A stretch of DNA of 5,208 nucleotides from Candidatus Methanophagaceae archaeon (GTDB lineage Archaea; Halobacteriota; Syntropharchaeia; Alkanophagales; Methanospirareceae). Location of the stretch: positions 1 through 5,208 of the forward strand of contig QENJ01000300.1 of assembly GCA_013374505.1 (NCBI GenBank), in the 5' to 3' direction. The position numbers and the translations under genes are program-made. Within the stretch, counting starts at the first letter, position 1; each line of letters starts with the position of its first letter. Below are positions 4,201 through 5,208 of the stretch, piece after piece. The notes under the pieces were generated by a model, which had not been told where the DNA came from, ran no database searches, and saw only the letters and a list, made by a program, of their open reading frames with translations.

Positions 4201-5208
4201 TCAAACTAACCTTATTGTCTCCAAATTATGAGGTGCTACCGTCTCTATGTTAAACTTCTTGTGTAGCCCACTCGCCAATGCCAGACATTTGTTGCTCTCG
4301 CCGTGCATGCATATCACCTTTGAAGGCAACGGTTTTATGCCTCGTACAAACTCTACCAATTGATTACGGTCGGAATGCCCGGAAAAACCATCTATTGTAT
4401 TTATATCCATCTTCATCTTTATGTTCTTTATCTTGCCCTCGTCAGCAAGCTGAATCTCATTCCAGCCCTTCTGTATCCTTCTACCAAGTGTTCCTTCTGC
4501 CTGATAGCCAACAAAGATAAGCGTGTTCCTTTCATCACCTGCCAGCCCTTTCAAGTATTCTAACACAGGACCGCCATTAAGCATACCGGAAGTTGCGAGT
4601 ATGATTGACGGCTCATCATTGTCTAATATCCCCCGCCTCATCTCTACATCGTCCACTTGCACAAAAATATCGGATAGAAACGGATTCTCACCCTGAAATA
4701 TTGAATTCTTCAGATTCTTGTTCAGATACTCAGGGTACGCGGTATGGATAGAAGTTGCTTCCCAAATCATGCCATCCAAATATACCGGCACCTCCAGTTG
4801 CAGTCCTTCTAACGCGATCATCACTTCTTGCGAACGCCCAACAGCAAAAGCAGGTATTATTACTTTACCACCTTTTTCCATCGTCTTTACTATTGCGTCC
4901 TTCAGGTTCTTCTCAGCCTCGCGCCGTGACGGTTGCATATCGTTCATACCGCCGTATGTAGATTCCATAACCGGCGTTTCCAGTCGCGGGAACCCATTGA
5001 ACGCAGGGTCGAATAGAAAAGTTCGTTCATACTTTATATCGCCTGTAAATGCAATATTATGAAGCCCATTACCTACATGGAAATACACAATCGAAGAGCC
5101 CAGTATGTGCCCTGCATTGTACAACGTTAGCTTCACGTCTGGCGATATGTCCGTTACGTCTCCGTACTTCAACGGAATCGTGTGCCTTATCGCGTCTCTT
5201 ATCAAAGC
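4201..5208 (-). CDS. fttA: aCPSF1/FttA, archaeal beta-CASP ribonuclease and termination factor, C-terminal part
   Basis: The gene runs off the right edge; 335 codons are visible, ending in TAA at 4201-4203. The first residues read Ala-Leu-Ile-Arg-Asp, so the TTG at 5205 is an internal Leu codon, not a start. The full protein is about 630 residues; the KH domains and first metallo-beta-lactamase motifs lie outside. aCPSF1 cleaves nascent RNA and terminates archaeal transcription at U-rich 3' ends. Numbering from that Leu, the visible parts are motif III NAGHILGS (His33), motif IV FTGD (Asp56), beta-CASP motif A ESTYGG (Glu81), the PAFAVGRSQE segment (about 119-128), motif B GFSGHSD (His277), motif C MHGES (His301), and the typical end NLETIRLV. 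All zinc ligands and catalytic residues expected in this part are present. The C-terminal ending and homology argue for aCPSF1 over aCPSF2 or RNase J. Confidence 0.93.
   Translation of the reverse strand, partial: ALIRDAIRHTIPLKYGDVTDISPDVKLTLYNAGHILGSSIVYFHVGNGLHNIAFTGDIKYERTFLFDPAFNGFPRLETPVMESTYGGMNDMQPSRREAEKNLKDAIVKTMEKGGKVIIPAFAVGRSQEVMIALEGLQLEVPVYLDGMIWEATSIHTAYPEYLNKNLKNSIFQGENPFLSDIFVQVDDVEMRRGILDNDEPSIILATSGMLNGGPVLEYLKGLAGDERNTLIFVGYQAEGTLGRRIQKGWNEIQLADEGKIKNIKMKMDINTIDGFSGHSDRNQLVEFVRGIKPLPSKVICMHGESNKCLALASGLHKKFNIETVAPHNLETIRLV

Noticed and set aside
1449..5208. tfb and fttA in the same window as an initiation/termination regulatory cluster
   Set aside because: They are on separate transcripts with three unrelated genes between them; proximity alone does not support a functional cluster.

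Overview
The window is archaeal and most likely euryarchaeal, from a methanogen, ANME or Archaeoglobi-like lineage. It encodes a transcription factor B, a KEOPS Cgi121 subunit, a beta-CASP nuclease of the aCPSF1/FttA type, an archaeal type II methionine aminopeptidase, and the archaeal aldolase that starts aromatic amino acid synthesis without DAHP synthase. TATA boxes (TTTATATG, found twice) and SD-like sequences are also archaeal. The exact lineage cannot be fixed from this sequence alone.

Layout. 1-181 (+): C-terminus of methionine aminopeptidase, cut by the window edge. 182-291: short intergenic stretch with a bulged hairpin. 292-789 (+): remnant of RNA 3'-phosphate cyclase (rtcA). It has lost its N-terminal glycine-rich motif and everything after about residue 132, and runs out into T-rich DNA. 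866-2360 (-): an operon of tfb followed by cgi121. 2361-2490: divergent promoter region. 2515-3252 (+): a small 2[4Fe-4S] ferredoxin, then a protein of the 'adenosine-specific kinase' family. 3329-4153 (-): 2-amino-3,7-dideoxy-D-threo-hept-6-ulosonate (ADTH) synthase with its own promoter. 4201-5208 (-): C-terminal part of aCPSF1/FttA, cut by the window edge.

Most genes are informational or core metabolic: protein N-terminal processing, tRNA t6A modification, transcription initiation, and 3'-end formation/termination. The ferredoxin and adenosine-kinase-like genes look co-transcribed, but no shared pathway is evident. The two convergent junctions (688-865 and 3253-3328) carry pyrimidine-rich tracts on the + strand, which suit termination of the + strand genes. 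The - strand genes have no comparable U-rich exit there.

I see no mobile element, CRISPR array, rRNA or tRNA, and no convincing new multi-gene system. The most unusual items are the decayed rtcA, a TFB with a shortened and divergent B-linker, and a ferredoxin lacking both cluster-proximal prolines.
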